This document shows, piece after piece, positions 48,571-59,108 of a DNA stretch of 64,000 bases (positions within the stretch are counted from its first letter, which is position 1; the number at the start of each line of letters is the position of its first letter). The translations under genes and the position numbers were made by a program. A model generated the notes under the pieces. That model ran no database searches. It worked only from the letters and a program-made list of their open reading frames with translations, and was not told where the DNA came from. Origin of the DNA: Lepas anatifera (taxonomy: Eukaryota; Arthropoda; Thecostraca; Lepadidae); assembly GCA_034440635.1 (NCBI GenBank), contig JAOTON010001356.1:578501-642500 (forward strand). Reading direction: 5' to 3'.

Positions 48571-51295
48571 TCCTGTCCCACCGAAGACTCTGACGCCAGA
48601 GGCGTCACAACAGGACAGGATGCAACTAGCAGGCGAAGTTACTCAGGGTGGGACGGACACGCGGGAGGGCAGCGCGGGCTGCCGTGGCACCGCCGTCTCT
48701 GCTGCCACAGCCAAGGGGCGCCACTGAGGACAGACAGCCCCGCAGGGCCGCTGCAGGACCATGACGGCCGTCACTTCACAACTGGCCAGCGGCGGCCGCT
48801 GGTGACGAGACGCGGCCTCTGCATTTCCAGTCTACCGCAGGTCGCTCCCTGCACAGACGCACGGCTACACCATGTCTGTCATCACCATCAGAGTGTCGGC
48901 CCGGAGTGCAGAGGAGGGCGGGCGCCGTCCCCGCTGCGACCGTCAAAAACAGGTCCTGAAACGGCCGGTTCTTCAAACAGCAGCAGGAATCTCTGCCGCC
49001 TCCTCCACACTAATGAACAGGCGACTGCCGCCGGCTGTATCGTCCTGGAGACGCCTGTGAGCTGGGGTCACTCCCGGAGCATCACCTCTCCTCTCCTTCT
49101 CGCTCCTCGCCGCCGCACGCGCCGCTCCCGGTGACGTCACGCCCGGCGGTGACGTCACTCGGGCGGCGCCAGATGCGGGGTTCCAGGTGGCCAGAGTCAC
49201 GGCGGCATTCCGAGCACGCTGCAGCGCCAGCCGCTGCCAGGCCAGAGTCACGCCATGTTGACTCTGCACATGTCGCGAGCGAGTCATCCAATTCGGACTC
49301 CGAGCTCGCTATGAAGCCGCTTTGTTGCCGCTTCTGCAGACGGGTTCTCGCATGGACAGAGTTGAAGAATGACGTCATTCCCGTCGGCACCGCGGCGGCC
49401 ACAGCACTACACACGCACGCTCGTTCCAGCCACTAATCCAGCACACACAACACTCTGGTCGCAAACAAATTCAGCAGCGGGGCCTCAGTATCGACCGCAT
49501 ATAACCGCTCTTAATCATACGTCATTCCGGCGTAGTGGCATTAATCTGTTGCTCATCCCGCGCGCTTCCAGCCAAACACGCCACGCTCGTATTCATCCGT
49601 GTACAGTCGGCAGGCCCAAAATACGGCGGTTCGCAGTTCGAGCCTGACTTAACAGGTAACTGATATCAACTACACGCGTGTTATGCGAGATGTTTAACGC
49701 GACCGTTCGCTGCAGGTACAATGTGGCTTCCCCAGCGCCGCAGGTGCAAACGCGGCACGGTCCTTCCGAATCGTTCACCATCACGGAACATAACTCAGCA
49801 CCCCTCGGAACTCAAACGAGGTCAGCGCCATCCCTGGAAGACCGTTCCAGCGTTCCATCAACGCTGGTAGGAAATTTGTCACGGGATAAATATAGCAGGA
49901 TCCGGCCCTTCCATTTCTAAGCTGACAGAACATGGCATGCAGACATTAATGCGCGTTATTTACCATGCAGACATTAATGCACGTTATTTACCAGTCTGTC
50001 AGCCACATTTGATCCGAATTCCTAGAAAAGTATCCAATTATTGAGCCGGAGACGCCGGAAATTCTTCAACTAGCTAGCAAGAGTCTCGGGTTTAAACAGC
50101 AGCCGGGGAGACGCTGCTAGACGTGACACAGTGGGCCCGCGGACCCTCAAAAGCGCTTATTATTCGGATTTCGTAAGTTCAAAAATATTGCTGTTTTATG
50201 GCTGTCATCAGTGCGAAATTGAATGTAGAATACGATGGCATTCTTATTTTTTCTAAGCGACTACAAAACTCTGCGCAGAAACAGTCTGAATACGAGGTTT
50301 CCACCGAAAGCATTTCGGAGCGCATTTATCGCCTGAATTTCCTTATTTGTTCACAAGTGTTTTTCAACGTTTCAAAGGCTTAGAAATTAGTTTTATGGCT
50401 TTTGTTTCTAGGAACGGAGTGTTCCAAATATGTTAGTAAATGTTTTAACGTCATTTCGTGTATTGGTCAGGTATGGGGAGCAAATTTACCAAGTAATGTT
50501 ACTGACGGAGATAGATTTGATCAAACTATCTTTGAAATAGAGTTTTAAAAATATATCACCTTGTGCCGCAGTGAAACTTGGTCCGCAAAGTAGCTGAAGG
50601 TGTTTACTTTCATGCCTTATAAGTACTTTTTGTCCGATTTTGCCCGAATTCGTATTATGACCATGTTTTTTGTTCAGTGCAATGCACGGGTGCGGTCATA
50701 GTGTTACACCATTACAAGCCAAATGGTAGAAATTGTTCATTTTTAAGGCAAGTGTCGGCAAGTTTTCCCTTTAGGATTCGTCTCGAGTCCCGGTTAACAC
50801 AATTCTGAGCTATTTCGTAGACCTGCAAGTTAAGCAACCTTTTCCAGGTCACATTGGGTCAAATGCTTTACACAGGAAATATGGGTATTGTCTAAACACC
50901 GCTCGGGGCAGAAGATACTGTGCAGATTGGCCTGGGTTTGCCACTCGCTTTACACTAAATGCATCAGATGATTACCTCGCTTCGCACGAGAACTGATCAC
51001 GAGAGCTCAAATTTGATATGAGATGAAATTTAAGACGATCGTTTCCTTGAGTCAGAAGTGGCCTGGTACAGAGGAACAATGGGCCCCTGACTCAGTTGGA
51101 GAGGTGCCTTGCTCTAGCGAACTGTGGTTTTGTAGTGGGAAAAATGATCTCACGAAGGGATGTGTTTAACTTTGTGCGTGGCAATATTGGTATCAACTGA
51201 GTGGCAGCGGATGACGAATTGTCATATGTTAAGGAGACATTACAGGGCGGATTCAGTAAGCATAAAAGAGACACGTGCGGTCGGAAATTACAATT
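48571..51295. other. Intronic, no supported gene
   Basis: GC-rich to about 49400, then AT-rich from 50000 to 51200. Only the 29-bp duplication at 49932 stands out. Confidence 0.6.
49932..49992. repeat. Two-copy tandem duplication
   Basis: A segment of about 29-30 bp (CATGCAGACATTAATGCRCG then TTATTTAC) occurs twice in tandem, with one substitution. Confidence 0.85.
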
Positions 51296-52120
51296 TTTAT
51301 TGCAAGGCTGAAGCGGAAATGGCAAGCAAGTCACAGGACCCTAAACCGCTTCTTGGAGAAAGAGAAACAGTGACTGAATGAGTGTTCCATCGCAGCAGAT
51401 TCACCGAGGGTATTGGAGCCTGTTGACCTTGGTCAGCCATCTACAAGCCGGGGTCCTTGTCGGCATGTGGGTTTATGTGGAACACTTTCTGGTAGCTCCA
51501 AACGTCGTCGAACCTCCGCTTTCATGGCTGGTTACTCCTCTGCAGGGCTTTTGAATGTCACACGCTCCAAAGCGCCAGGGCCTTTCTGGTTTTCTCAAAG
51601 ACGTGACCGTGACTCCCACAAGACCTACTAAGGTAAGAAAAATGCTAAGAAAACCAGTAAATACCCCAACACGATACACAGACGAAGAAGCACTTGCTGT
51701 GTTCATTGAAGGGCAGCATACGAAGCAAACCTGGCAGCTTACCAGAGAGTCGGCCAAGAGTTAGAATCAGGGGCGTAGCCAGGATTTCGCTCAGGGGGAG
51801 GGCGGCGCCCCGAAAAAGGTCCCAGCGACAGCGCCAAAAGGGCCCTGATGGGTAAAAATGGTTCTGCTTGTTACAGAATAGTGCTGAAGAGGGCTTAAGA
51901 GGGCCCTGTCTGGTATGAAATTTCATATTTGACCACAGAGCATAGTGCGGGCGAGCCGCACTTCGCGCGACCCGTGTCCTCAGGGGGCCCTCGGGGGGGG
52001 GTGGCTGTCCCTGCCCCCCTTGGCTACACCCTGGTCAGAATGTCAGAATGCCGACATATGTCCTCCATACGACATCCCGAAGGCAAAGGAAATTGTTATC
52101 CGGAGGGGTATATTACTATG
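51296..52120 (+). pseudogene. Decayed repeat-family protein gene, split by a MITE
   Basis: From about 51296 the frame reads IARLKRKWQASHRTLNRFLE, crosses a stop near 51379, then LNECSI...LGQPSTSRG and SGSSKRRRTSAF. After a frameshift near 51560 it continues TPTRPTKVRKM, YTDEEALAVFIEG and LTRESAK. Past the MITE it resumes SQNADICPPYDIPKAKE. The order (helix ending near a 'WLNE' position, PSTS plus K-R-R-R-T tract, TPTR segment, EALA..., then S-A-K-S...N-x-I-x-P-x-Y..AK) resembles an uncharacterised protein type that is multi-copy in arthropods and cnidarians, probably transposon-encoded. This recollection has not been checked. A stop, at least one frameshift and the MITE make it non-functional. 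It lies antisense to the RhoGEF gene, in an intron. Confidence 0.6.
51768..52033. mobile_element. hAT-like MITE of the GGCGTAGCC type inside a decayed gene
   Basis: It starts CAGGGGCGTAGCCAGG and ends CCTTGGCTACACCCTG; the flanks gttagaat (51760-51767) and gtcagaat (52034-52041) match at 7 of 8. It is 266 bp. Removing it and one flank copy restores the frame of the surrounding relic, which fixes the insertion boundaries independently. Confidence 0.85.
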
Positions 52121-52779
52121 CATATTATCCTAGTAATATTATGCCAATAGCTGGACATAGGCTGCAGATACAGCACTAACAGCCTCGAAAACTACTCGGG
52201 GGCATTTAAAAACCCTAGATATAAAATATTGCTGATGTAGCCTCAATAGTTCGACGGTAATTAATTTTAAGCGCTTTTGAGCGCCCGCCGGCCCACTGTG
52301 CGTGAGGATGCTGGCAGTGTACCATTTACTAGTGCAGGTTTTTGTAAAACGCAATCATAAGCTTCCGACAATGAATACTGAGGAACAGTCAAACAAAATC
52401 ACTGACGCTTTGAAAGGCATACAAACTGTACTTGTAACTATTGTTTTTCCTTTTAAATGACAAAAAACTGCAGTGACTTTCCTATTAATATATGAAACTG
52501 GATTAATTGAACCCTTGAAATTAATCCATTTTAGACTTAAATTCATTATTCTAATTAAAACTCGTACATTAGAATAGCATTATAATAACAAAGATTGAAT
52601 TCATATTTTGCCAAGCCATTTAACATGCGCATTGGCGGGGGTCTGAGCCACCTTCGCTTTGACGGGGGTACCCGCCCCCCGCCCCTAGGCTCTCGAGAAC
52701 CACGCTAGATAGGGGAAAACGGTAAGCGGCGTTGGGTAGCCCATTCACTTCTCTATCGAAAATATTTGAACCTTTTTCC

Positions 52780-53320
52780 AGGTCACATTTAAGGGCACTA
52801 GAGGTCAAAACATGCCATCATAGGGATAACATGTAAATGAAGGTTTTCTGTCATTACATCTGAACAAGTAAATATAGGGAAAAACAATTTGAACCATATG
52901 AATCCTCGCAGAAAGCCGGGTCGAATGATTTATAAAATGACCTTGCTAGGTCATATAAAAATTTGACCTGACCTGAGGTCAGGTCACGGTCAAATTAGGA
53001 AAAATGTATATCATTAGAACCACATGATAAGGTAAATCGAATGCAGTTAAAATAAACGCTCTATCGCTATCCATTACGTAACTATTTAGTTAAAAACATT
53101 TTCCCATGTATTTCCAATGGAGAGGTCATGGCTCGTACCTGACATTAGGTCATCGATATAAAAAAATACCGGAACATATTTCAGAGAACTCGGTGGGCCC
53201 ATTATGTGATGAGTTTTAATCGGATAAGTTCACCCGTTCTGACTTATGCTATCTTAAACTTTTTTTAGGTCAGGTCACTTGACCTGTACTGGTGACCTGA
53301 CCTGACATGACCTATCTTAA
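52780..53320. other. Cluster of AGGTCA half-sites with two inverted pairs
   Basis: AGGTCA or its complement occurs well over ten times in about 540 bp. At 52970-52992 TGACCTGACC and GGTCAGGTCA face each other across three bases; at 53267-53303 AGGTCAGGTCAC and GTGACCTGACCT are perfect 12-bp arms. AGGTCA is the nuclear-receptor half-site, but the overlapping arrangement is not a standard response element; it could equally be the ends of an unrecognised repeat. Confidence 0.6.
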
Positions 53321-53655
53321 TTTTTTAAAGTTGTAAAAACGATCAGGGAAAAGGTACGCCAAGTACGGCGGCGCTAGAGCCGCCGTTTTTATGTTATCTC
53401 CGAAAAACCCGAGGGGGTACCCACCCCTTCCGTCAATGCGCGTGTTAATCACGGTTTGACCAACATTACGTTGAACCAGTGACTGATCTAGGATTTTCCC
53501 AAGAGGGTGGCCTTTTCCCACCTAGGGAGCACCTGTTTTGCATCACGCAGGGCGCCCTTCCGATGCAATTTAAGCGCTGGGCTTTTTCCAAAAGTCTACG
53601 GGAAGTACTGAAACAAATTTGGGCAAAGAAGCGCCGCTGTCTGGGAGAGCGGAGG

Positions 53656-53976
53656 CCAAATAGCCCAAATAGCCCAACAGAATGGCCAAAATAACCCAAC
53701 GGAATAGCCCAAATAGCCCAACGGAATAGCCCAAATAGCCCAACGGAATAGCCCAAATAGCCCAACGGATTAGCCGAAATAGCCAAAATAGCCCAAATAG
53801 CCCAACGGAATGGCCCAAATAGCCCAACGGAATGGCCCAAATAGCTCAACGGAATGGCCCAAATAGCCCAACGGAATAGCCCAAATAGCCCAACGGAATA
53901 GCCCAAATAGCCCGACGGATTAGCCGAAATAGCCCAAATAGCCCAACGGAATAGCCCAAATAGCCCAACGGAAGCC
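53656..53976. repeat. 22-bp minisatellite, about 14 copies
   Basis: The unit AACGGAATAGCCCAAATAGC CC repeats with small changes (GGATTAGCCGAAATAG variants, AATGGCC variants). The 179-codon minus-strand frame of Gly/Leu/Tyr/Trp repeats is an artefact. Confidence 0.95.
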
Positions 53977-55089
53977 TGCGGTTGGCGGCAGAATACGGGC
54001 AGCAAACTACAAAGACCCCGGAGAACAGAGCACCCCCTGCCACTTACCTCCTCACTTCAACTTTAAGTGGCGTGTACCGCTCAGTTCTAGCATTTTCAGG
54101 GCGCCTCTGGCGCCCGACATGCGAACCCAGCGTCCACAGGGGAAGGTTCCACGGGCCTAAGATGGGTGCGGGCGACCCGTCCCCAAGGGGGAACCACCCA
54201 TAACCCAGTCACTGTTATCGACTGAGCAGAGACTGAACAGTAAGCTTATGCATGCTTAACAGGCGTGCTGTGCATGGCACTTGTGCCCGCTTCTAGAGCA
54301 GCGTTGAGGCAGCTTAAAACTTTTGTAAGAGGGGGGGGGGTAATTTACTTTAGGTCAAATCCAAGTTTAGTTCAACAAATAGAATACGCTTGGATAAACT
54401 GTTCCATACCAATAAACAGCGGTATAAGTTTATTTCGCACCGAATACATGAAACAAAGGAATTAACTCAAGTCTCGTGTTTAGCCAGCGATAGAAAAACT
54501 AAAGGCAGTGCGCATCGATCCGTTGGGCAGGGGCGGTTTCATACGGGTGGTTTAAATTAATCAATCACACCGGAATATGAATCCAATCAAATGGACTGAA
54601 TCAATCAAATACAATGACAAATCAATCAAAGAAGTATCGGAAACAATTAAATCGGATGATATGAACGAACAAAAATCGCTTTCAACATGCACTTTCCAAA
54701 ACCCGCTTATTAGCAACAATGCAATATCCCACCAACGAACAATAGCACGCAGAGCAAAATCATGTTTTCCTTCTGAGGAAAATGTGAATGGAGATCAATG
54801 ATCGGCTTTGGCCGCCTCCCGCCAGCCGAAACGGCGGACAGTATGGAAGTGAGAGATCAGGAGGATGGAGCGGAACAGCTGCGCTCAGCCAGTAGCGGGG
54901 AGCGGCTTATGAGGCGATCGCGTTCCTGACACATGGCCAGTCCATCAAGCCCTGACGCTCACAGTCCAGAGTGCTTGCTCTGTTATGACTAGCAAGAATA
55001 CCAAACATTTGCAGATGACTTAGAGTAAGAAAACGTCACAGGCGGGCGGTGCGCTACCATAACCCGCACTTCGTTATTTGCGGACTTTC
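53977..55089. other. Intronic, no supported gene
   Basis: AT-rich, with repeated AATCAATCAAAT words at 54556-54630. Nothing recognised. Confidence 0.6.
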
Positions 55090-55175
55090 CGAATGGTGGC
55101 GTAGTGGCGGTAGCTGGTTTTGTAACCAAGGAGTAGCCAAGTAGCGGATAGGAACTCCCAAAAAATTCAAATCGC
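55090..55175 (+). mobile_element. Possible tRNA-derived SINE head
   Basis: TGGCGTAGTGG at 55097-55107 matches an RNA polymerase III A box, GGTTTTGTAACCAAGGAG looks like a tRNA-Thr-type anticodon arm, and AATTCAAATC at 55164 resembles a B box with T-loop decay. The spacing is about 20 bp longer than in an intact tRNA, so this would be a diverged SINE and not a functional tRNA gene. Confidence 0.35.
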
Positions 55176-55478
55176 TATCGAGCTTTTAGCAGAGAGTTGT
55201 CGGTATGTGTAGGTCAAGGTCAAGAAGAACCTGCAGGAGGGGAAGATCGGGCGAATATTTTAGCCTATGTTTTTTGGCATATCTTACAATAAAACGTTAA
55301 CTGTGAATGTAATATAGATAAACAGTAGTTCTAAATGAAATACGTGCAAAAAAGTAAAAACTGTTTTTTTTTGGGGGCAGCACATTAGTAGCGTTTCACA
55401 TCAAAGAGTGCCTAGCAACAGTGGAGCGGCAAATCGTAGCGGCTTCGCGACTTGGAAGAAAAAAGGTAGCAGTTTCTG

Positions 55479-55650
55479 CTAGCCACGGTAACGAAGTAGC
55501 AGTAGCAGTTTCTCCTAGCCCCGGTAACGAAGTAGCAGTAGCAGTTTCTGCTAGCCACGGTAACGAAGTAGCAGTAGCAGTTTCTGCTAGCCACGGTAAC
55601 GAAGTAGCAGTAGCAGTTTCTGCTAGCCACGGTAACGAAGTAGCAGTAGC
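55479..55650. repeat. 36-bp minisatellite, five copies
   Basis: The unit AGCAGTTTCTGCTAGCCACG plus GTAACGAAGTAGCAGT repeats about five times. Its length is a multiple of three, so one frame encodes a 12-residue repeat (NEVAVAVSASHG), within a plus-strand open frame at 55421-56071. Confidence 0.93.
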
Positions 55651-56164
55651 AGATCCTGGAATTTGGAAGCAGTACCTATGTATGCGGAAAAAGATACCTA
55701 GTATGCGGAAAAAGATGGAAGTTCGTTGCCCATCTTCGATTTTATGCCACTTCCACCTCAGGGTTGACAAACTGTATATGTTTCCGAAAAGCTTCCTGCA
55801 ATCAAACATTCGGTGCTGGATGAAACATGAATGCAATGACCTTTTGGTCTGCACTCATCTCTATGAACTATCCACACAAATTGCCCTAAATATAAAATTT
55901 TCTTCTTCTAATTATTGGACCATTCCAAACAAGCAAACTTTAAAATCTGCAACCACCCTGACAGTCGCTTTTGGAGTCTACCGCAGAAAACTGTATGGTA
56001 GTTGGCGGCGACGGCAAGCCTCGATGCGAGAAGCTTTTGCCCTGGGGCGATCTGGGATGGGTGCAGGATGACAGCCTGTGCAGCACTAGGGAACCATCAT
56101 TCACTGGGGAGGGGGAGGGGAGGTGCAGCTAATCCCGCGGAGTGCTCGAGCACAGTGCAGTGGA

Positions 56165-56350
56165 GCAGAAGGCACGTGGAGACAGGACATGGAGACAGTG
56201 GAGACAGAGGAGGCGGCACATGGAGACAGTGGAGACAGAGGAGGCGACACATGGAGACAGTGGAGACAGAGGAGGCATCACATGGAGACAGTGGAGACAG
56301 ACGAGGCGGCACATGGAATATGTGCAGCGGAGCAGGCGCCACATGGAGAC
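56165..56350. repeat. 31-bp minisatellite, six copies
   Basis: The unit CATGGAGACAGTGGAGACAG plus AGGAGGCGGCA starts at 56188, 56219, 56250, 56281, 56312 and 56342. It is purine-rich on the plus strand. No gene is assigned. Confidence 0.93.
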
Positions 56351-58069
56351 AGTGTGCAGACAGTGCAGACGGGGGCAGCCTCAGCCTGGGGGGCGCGGCG
56401 CGCACGCGCTGACAACAGCGACAGGGGAGAGACGGCGCCTCCGGGTGATGGATTGGAATCGACCGGTTCCGTCCGAGTCAGACTCAAGCTGAGACGCCTG
56501 AAGTTAAGCTTCTGAGCAAATGCGACGATAGCGGTATTCATTCATTTGGCATTTCTTCATTTGACGTGCTGAAATGTCGGACCAGCTGGCTCCCTTTCCA
56601 AAGATTCTGAATATAAACTCCGCCGCAGTGCCTAATAATGATACTACATTCTATAGATCTTTGATCTGAGCCGGAAAATCATCCACCCCTCCTCCTTACC
56701 ATCTATTCTGTCATTTCCGGCAAAGCAGGGGCGGATCCAGCCGGTTGGTTTGGGGGGATAAGCTCCCACCCGCGTCAGCCTAGGGCCCAAGATAGAAAGT
56801 TGAGCGACGGAGACGGCAGCTGGCGGGATTCAACTGATGCCGTGAATCCATTTTACTTAAACTTTTCCTAAACGGTCACTCGAAAAGCCAGCGAGACCTT
56901 CAGTTGCTCTTCCTCTTCAGGGGAAATTCCATTCACGTCCCAAGAGCTACCCTCCATTAGAACAAAAACGCTTAAAATTTTTTACTGACGATCAATTATG
57001 TAAAACCAACTTGATTTTTGGGATGGGACGCGGGAGGCAAAGAGCTTGACCCCTGTCTCACTTGGGGGTATGGCCGCATCGCCCCCTCCCCTCCCGCCGA
57101 ATACATATATACATAATACATAATACCCCTAATGCAGTGTGGCAGCACACCGTTTTACATCGAAAACATGTGTCGGTATTAGCACCAACCCCTTCCAGAC
57201 TACTCATTGCTGCTCAACCATGGTCAACGCTCGACTTCACAAAAACACAAATTGATCCGAATATGTACTTTAAGTCATGCACTTAGCAAGCCTTTTAAAA
57301 AAAGGTCATACATATCGGGCTGTAAGAGACCAACACAGTTAAACCGCACTTAGCAGTGTGTAGAGTTAGAATAACCTATTGCTTTTCGGAAAGTAAGAAG
57401 AAGCAAATGCCATCGGCGCCGGCGCTTCAGCTCGGAGGGAGGTATTAGGTACGTGAAGCACAGCTTTCTGAACCACCAACCACCTCCTCGGGTAAGCCAT
57501 CAGTTATCTCGGCCATAATTTATACGTCGAGCCCACTCGGCATGCTAAATAAACAGGGCTGCGAAGACACAGGCCCGACACTGACATGAAGGCGGACTGA
57601 AGAAGACTGATTGCCGATCACGTGTGGTCACCGGATCACTCTGACGGGGGTCACTGGCAGCACCGCGGGAGTTTTACAGCAGACCGGTACTGTGCCCGGC
57701 CCCTGGACGTTCTGAAATCATTTCAGCTGGAAACCGCTCTTACGCCCAAATCATCGTTTTGGTGTCACTGCCGTGCCGACTAATTGTGCCTGAATAAGGT
57801 AATTACTGGAGTCAAACGACGCACCAAACTGCGAGGTCATGTGGCGTCATTAACTCGCACCATTTCAGTGAGGATTTCGGGCGCCAGATCACGCCATGTG
57901 CCCACAGGGACTTGAACGTGGTACACGTCTCTACGCATGCGGCGCTCGGCGCTACTGAGTCGCCCGTCCAGAACGGCTCTCCTGCACTCTCCAACTCGCT
58001 AACTCAACACAGGCGAAACTTTAATCCTCAAACACAAGACTTCCCCGCCTGCCTCTCTCAACCACCTAC
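56351..58069. other. Intronic, apart from the 56726 MITE fragment
   Basis: Intron directly downstream (transcript sense) of the 58070 exon. No coding signal seen. Confidence 0.6.
56726..56800. mobile_element. hAT-like MITE, left-end fragment
   Basis: CAGGGGCGGATCCAGCCGG followed by TTGGTTTGGGGGG closely matches the left end of the 7346 element. I could not find the matching right terminus, so the extent is unknown. Confidence 0.4.
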
Positions 58070-58345
58070 CTTGCGCTGGCCGGCGGCGGCGGCAGCGGCG
58101 GGGGCGGGGGCGGGGGCGGACCTGGGCTCGCCGCCCGCCTGCTCAGCCCAGTCGGTGCGGTACGTCCGCGGCGGCAGCGCCGGCGGCACGTCTCGTGCCT
58201 GCGCGCCGGTGCTGCCACCTGCTCCCAGCGGGGAGGCCGCCGCCGCCGCCGCTGTGTGGGCGCGGTTCCTCACGGGCAGCGGCGGCGGCGTGTCGGCCGC
58301 CGACTGAGAACGCGAGACAATGGAGGGGGAGCGGCTCGGCGGCGT
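58070..58345 (-). CDS. RhoGEF2: Exon encoding Pro/Ala-rich linker with SH3-type motifs
   Basis: This 276-nt exon (92 codons, phase 0 to 0) sits 535 bp downstream of the coiled-coil exon. The acceptor is CGTCTGTTGCAG|ACG and the donor CGCAAG|GTAGGT. The product is disordered and low in complexity: it starts TPPSRSPSIVSRSQSAAD, has PPPLPVRNR and PPALPPRTYRTDW, then Ala/Pro runs. PPLPVR and PALPPR both fit the class II SH3 consensus PxxPx(R/K). The S-R-S-P-S-I motif could be phosphorylated. An internal alternative acceptor (TCGCGTTCTCAG|TCG) is also in phase 0 and would remove 14 residues. There is no conserved fold, so the call rests on splice sites, phase and proximity. Confidence 0.75.
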
Positions 58346-58880
58346 CTGCAACAGACGGTGGCCGGAGCCCACTCAGGCGCATGCGGTTAGCGAACGGGCT
58401 GACGCCCAACTCAACCGGGCGGCAGCCAGAGGCACCGGGCCAGACTAGAAATTAACGGGTGCGTATGTGTGAGAAAGAGAGAGAAAACAGGCAGTCAGTG
58501 AGTAAAACTAGAAACTGAAAACTATGACGGCATATTAAACGTTAATGTGTAAGAATAACAAAATTACCAAAAGTAAAACACCAAAAACCTCAATGAAATC
58601 AGGAGTTCAAAATTGTCACGGCCGGAAAAAGAATAAAGTGTAGCGTCATTCCAGTACCTCCAACCAAAGAGACCGGTTCGGCTCGATCCCGTAAAACCAG
58701 GCAAGAAAATAAGACCAGACAGATAAAATCCATCGGCTGATACGGGAACACAGGCCAGAAGCAGGGTCCAGGTCGGGTTGACTTCGTTCAGACCCCTCTC
58801 GCTGGGAGCAGCAGTCAGTCCGGCGGGGTAGGGTCACGGAGCCATGCACCTCAGCTGGCAGCATGCAGCCGGTGGCTCAC
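58346..58880. other. 535-bp intron between coiled-coil and Pro-rich exons
   Basis: A phase-0 intron with donor GTGAGC and acceptor TGTTGCAG. No repeats recognised. Confidence 0.7.
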
Positions 58881-59108
58881 CTGCGGCTCGGCGCCGGCAG
58901 CGCCGCCCAGCGTCTCCAGCTGCTGCCTCAGCAGCCGGCAGCAGGCCTCGGCGTTGCCCAGCTCCTGACGGAGCCGGGCGGCGTCGGAGGGTCGGCCGCT
59001 GGCCGCCGCCAGCTGCTGCCGCAGCGAGTCCACCTGACGCGCCTGCTCCTCCAGCATCAGCTGCATGGTGTGCGACTTCTTGTACTGCCAGTGCCTCCGC
59101 GCCAGGTC
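58881..59108 (-). CDS. RhoGEF2: Exon encoding coiled coil of RGS-RhoGEF
   Basis: This 228-nt exon (76 codons, phase 0 to 0) lies between acceptor CTGGACGCAG and donor GAGCCGCAG|GTGAGC. The protein is Gln/Leu/Arg-rich with heptad-like spacing: K-K-S-H-T-M-Q-L-M-L-E-E-Q, then D-S-L-R-Q-Q-L, a short break at A-S-G-R-P-S-D-A, and R-L-R-Q-E-L...R-L-L-R-Q-Q-L-E-T-L. ARHGEF12 has the same arrangement after its E-R-I-T-S-P motif: a methionine-leucine helix, a 'NRTP' type break and a second helix. In the family this region helps homo- and hetero-oligomerisation. The codons are extremely GC-rich at third positions. Position directly after the ITGPQPVD exon supports the assignment. Confidence 0.85.

Noticed and set aside
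46767..49134. Plus-strand frames of 608, 485 and 392 codons
   Set aside because: All three plus frames are open over the same compound minisatellite, with Ser/Leu/Pro/Cys/His-only composition and no domain.
53466..54005. 179-codon Gly/Leu/Trp/Tyr repeat protein on the minus strand
   Set aside because: Translation of the 22-bp minisatellite; other frames are equally open.
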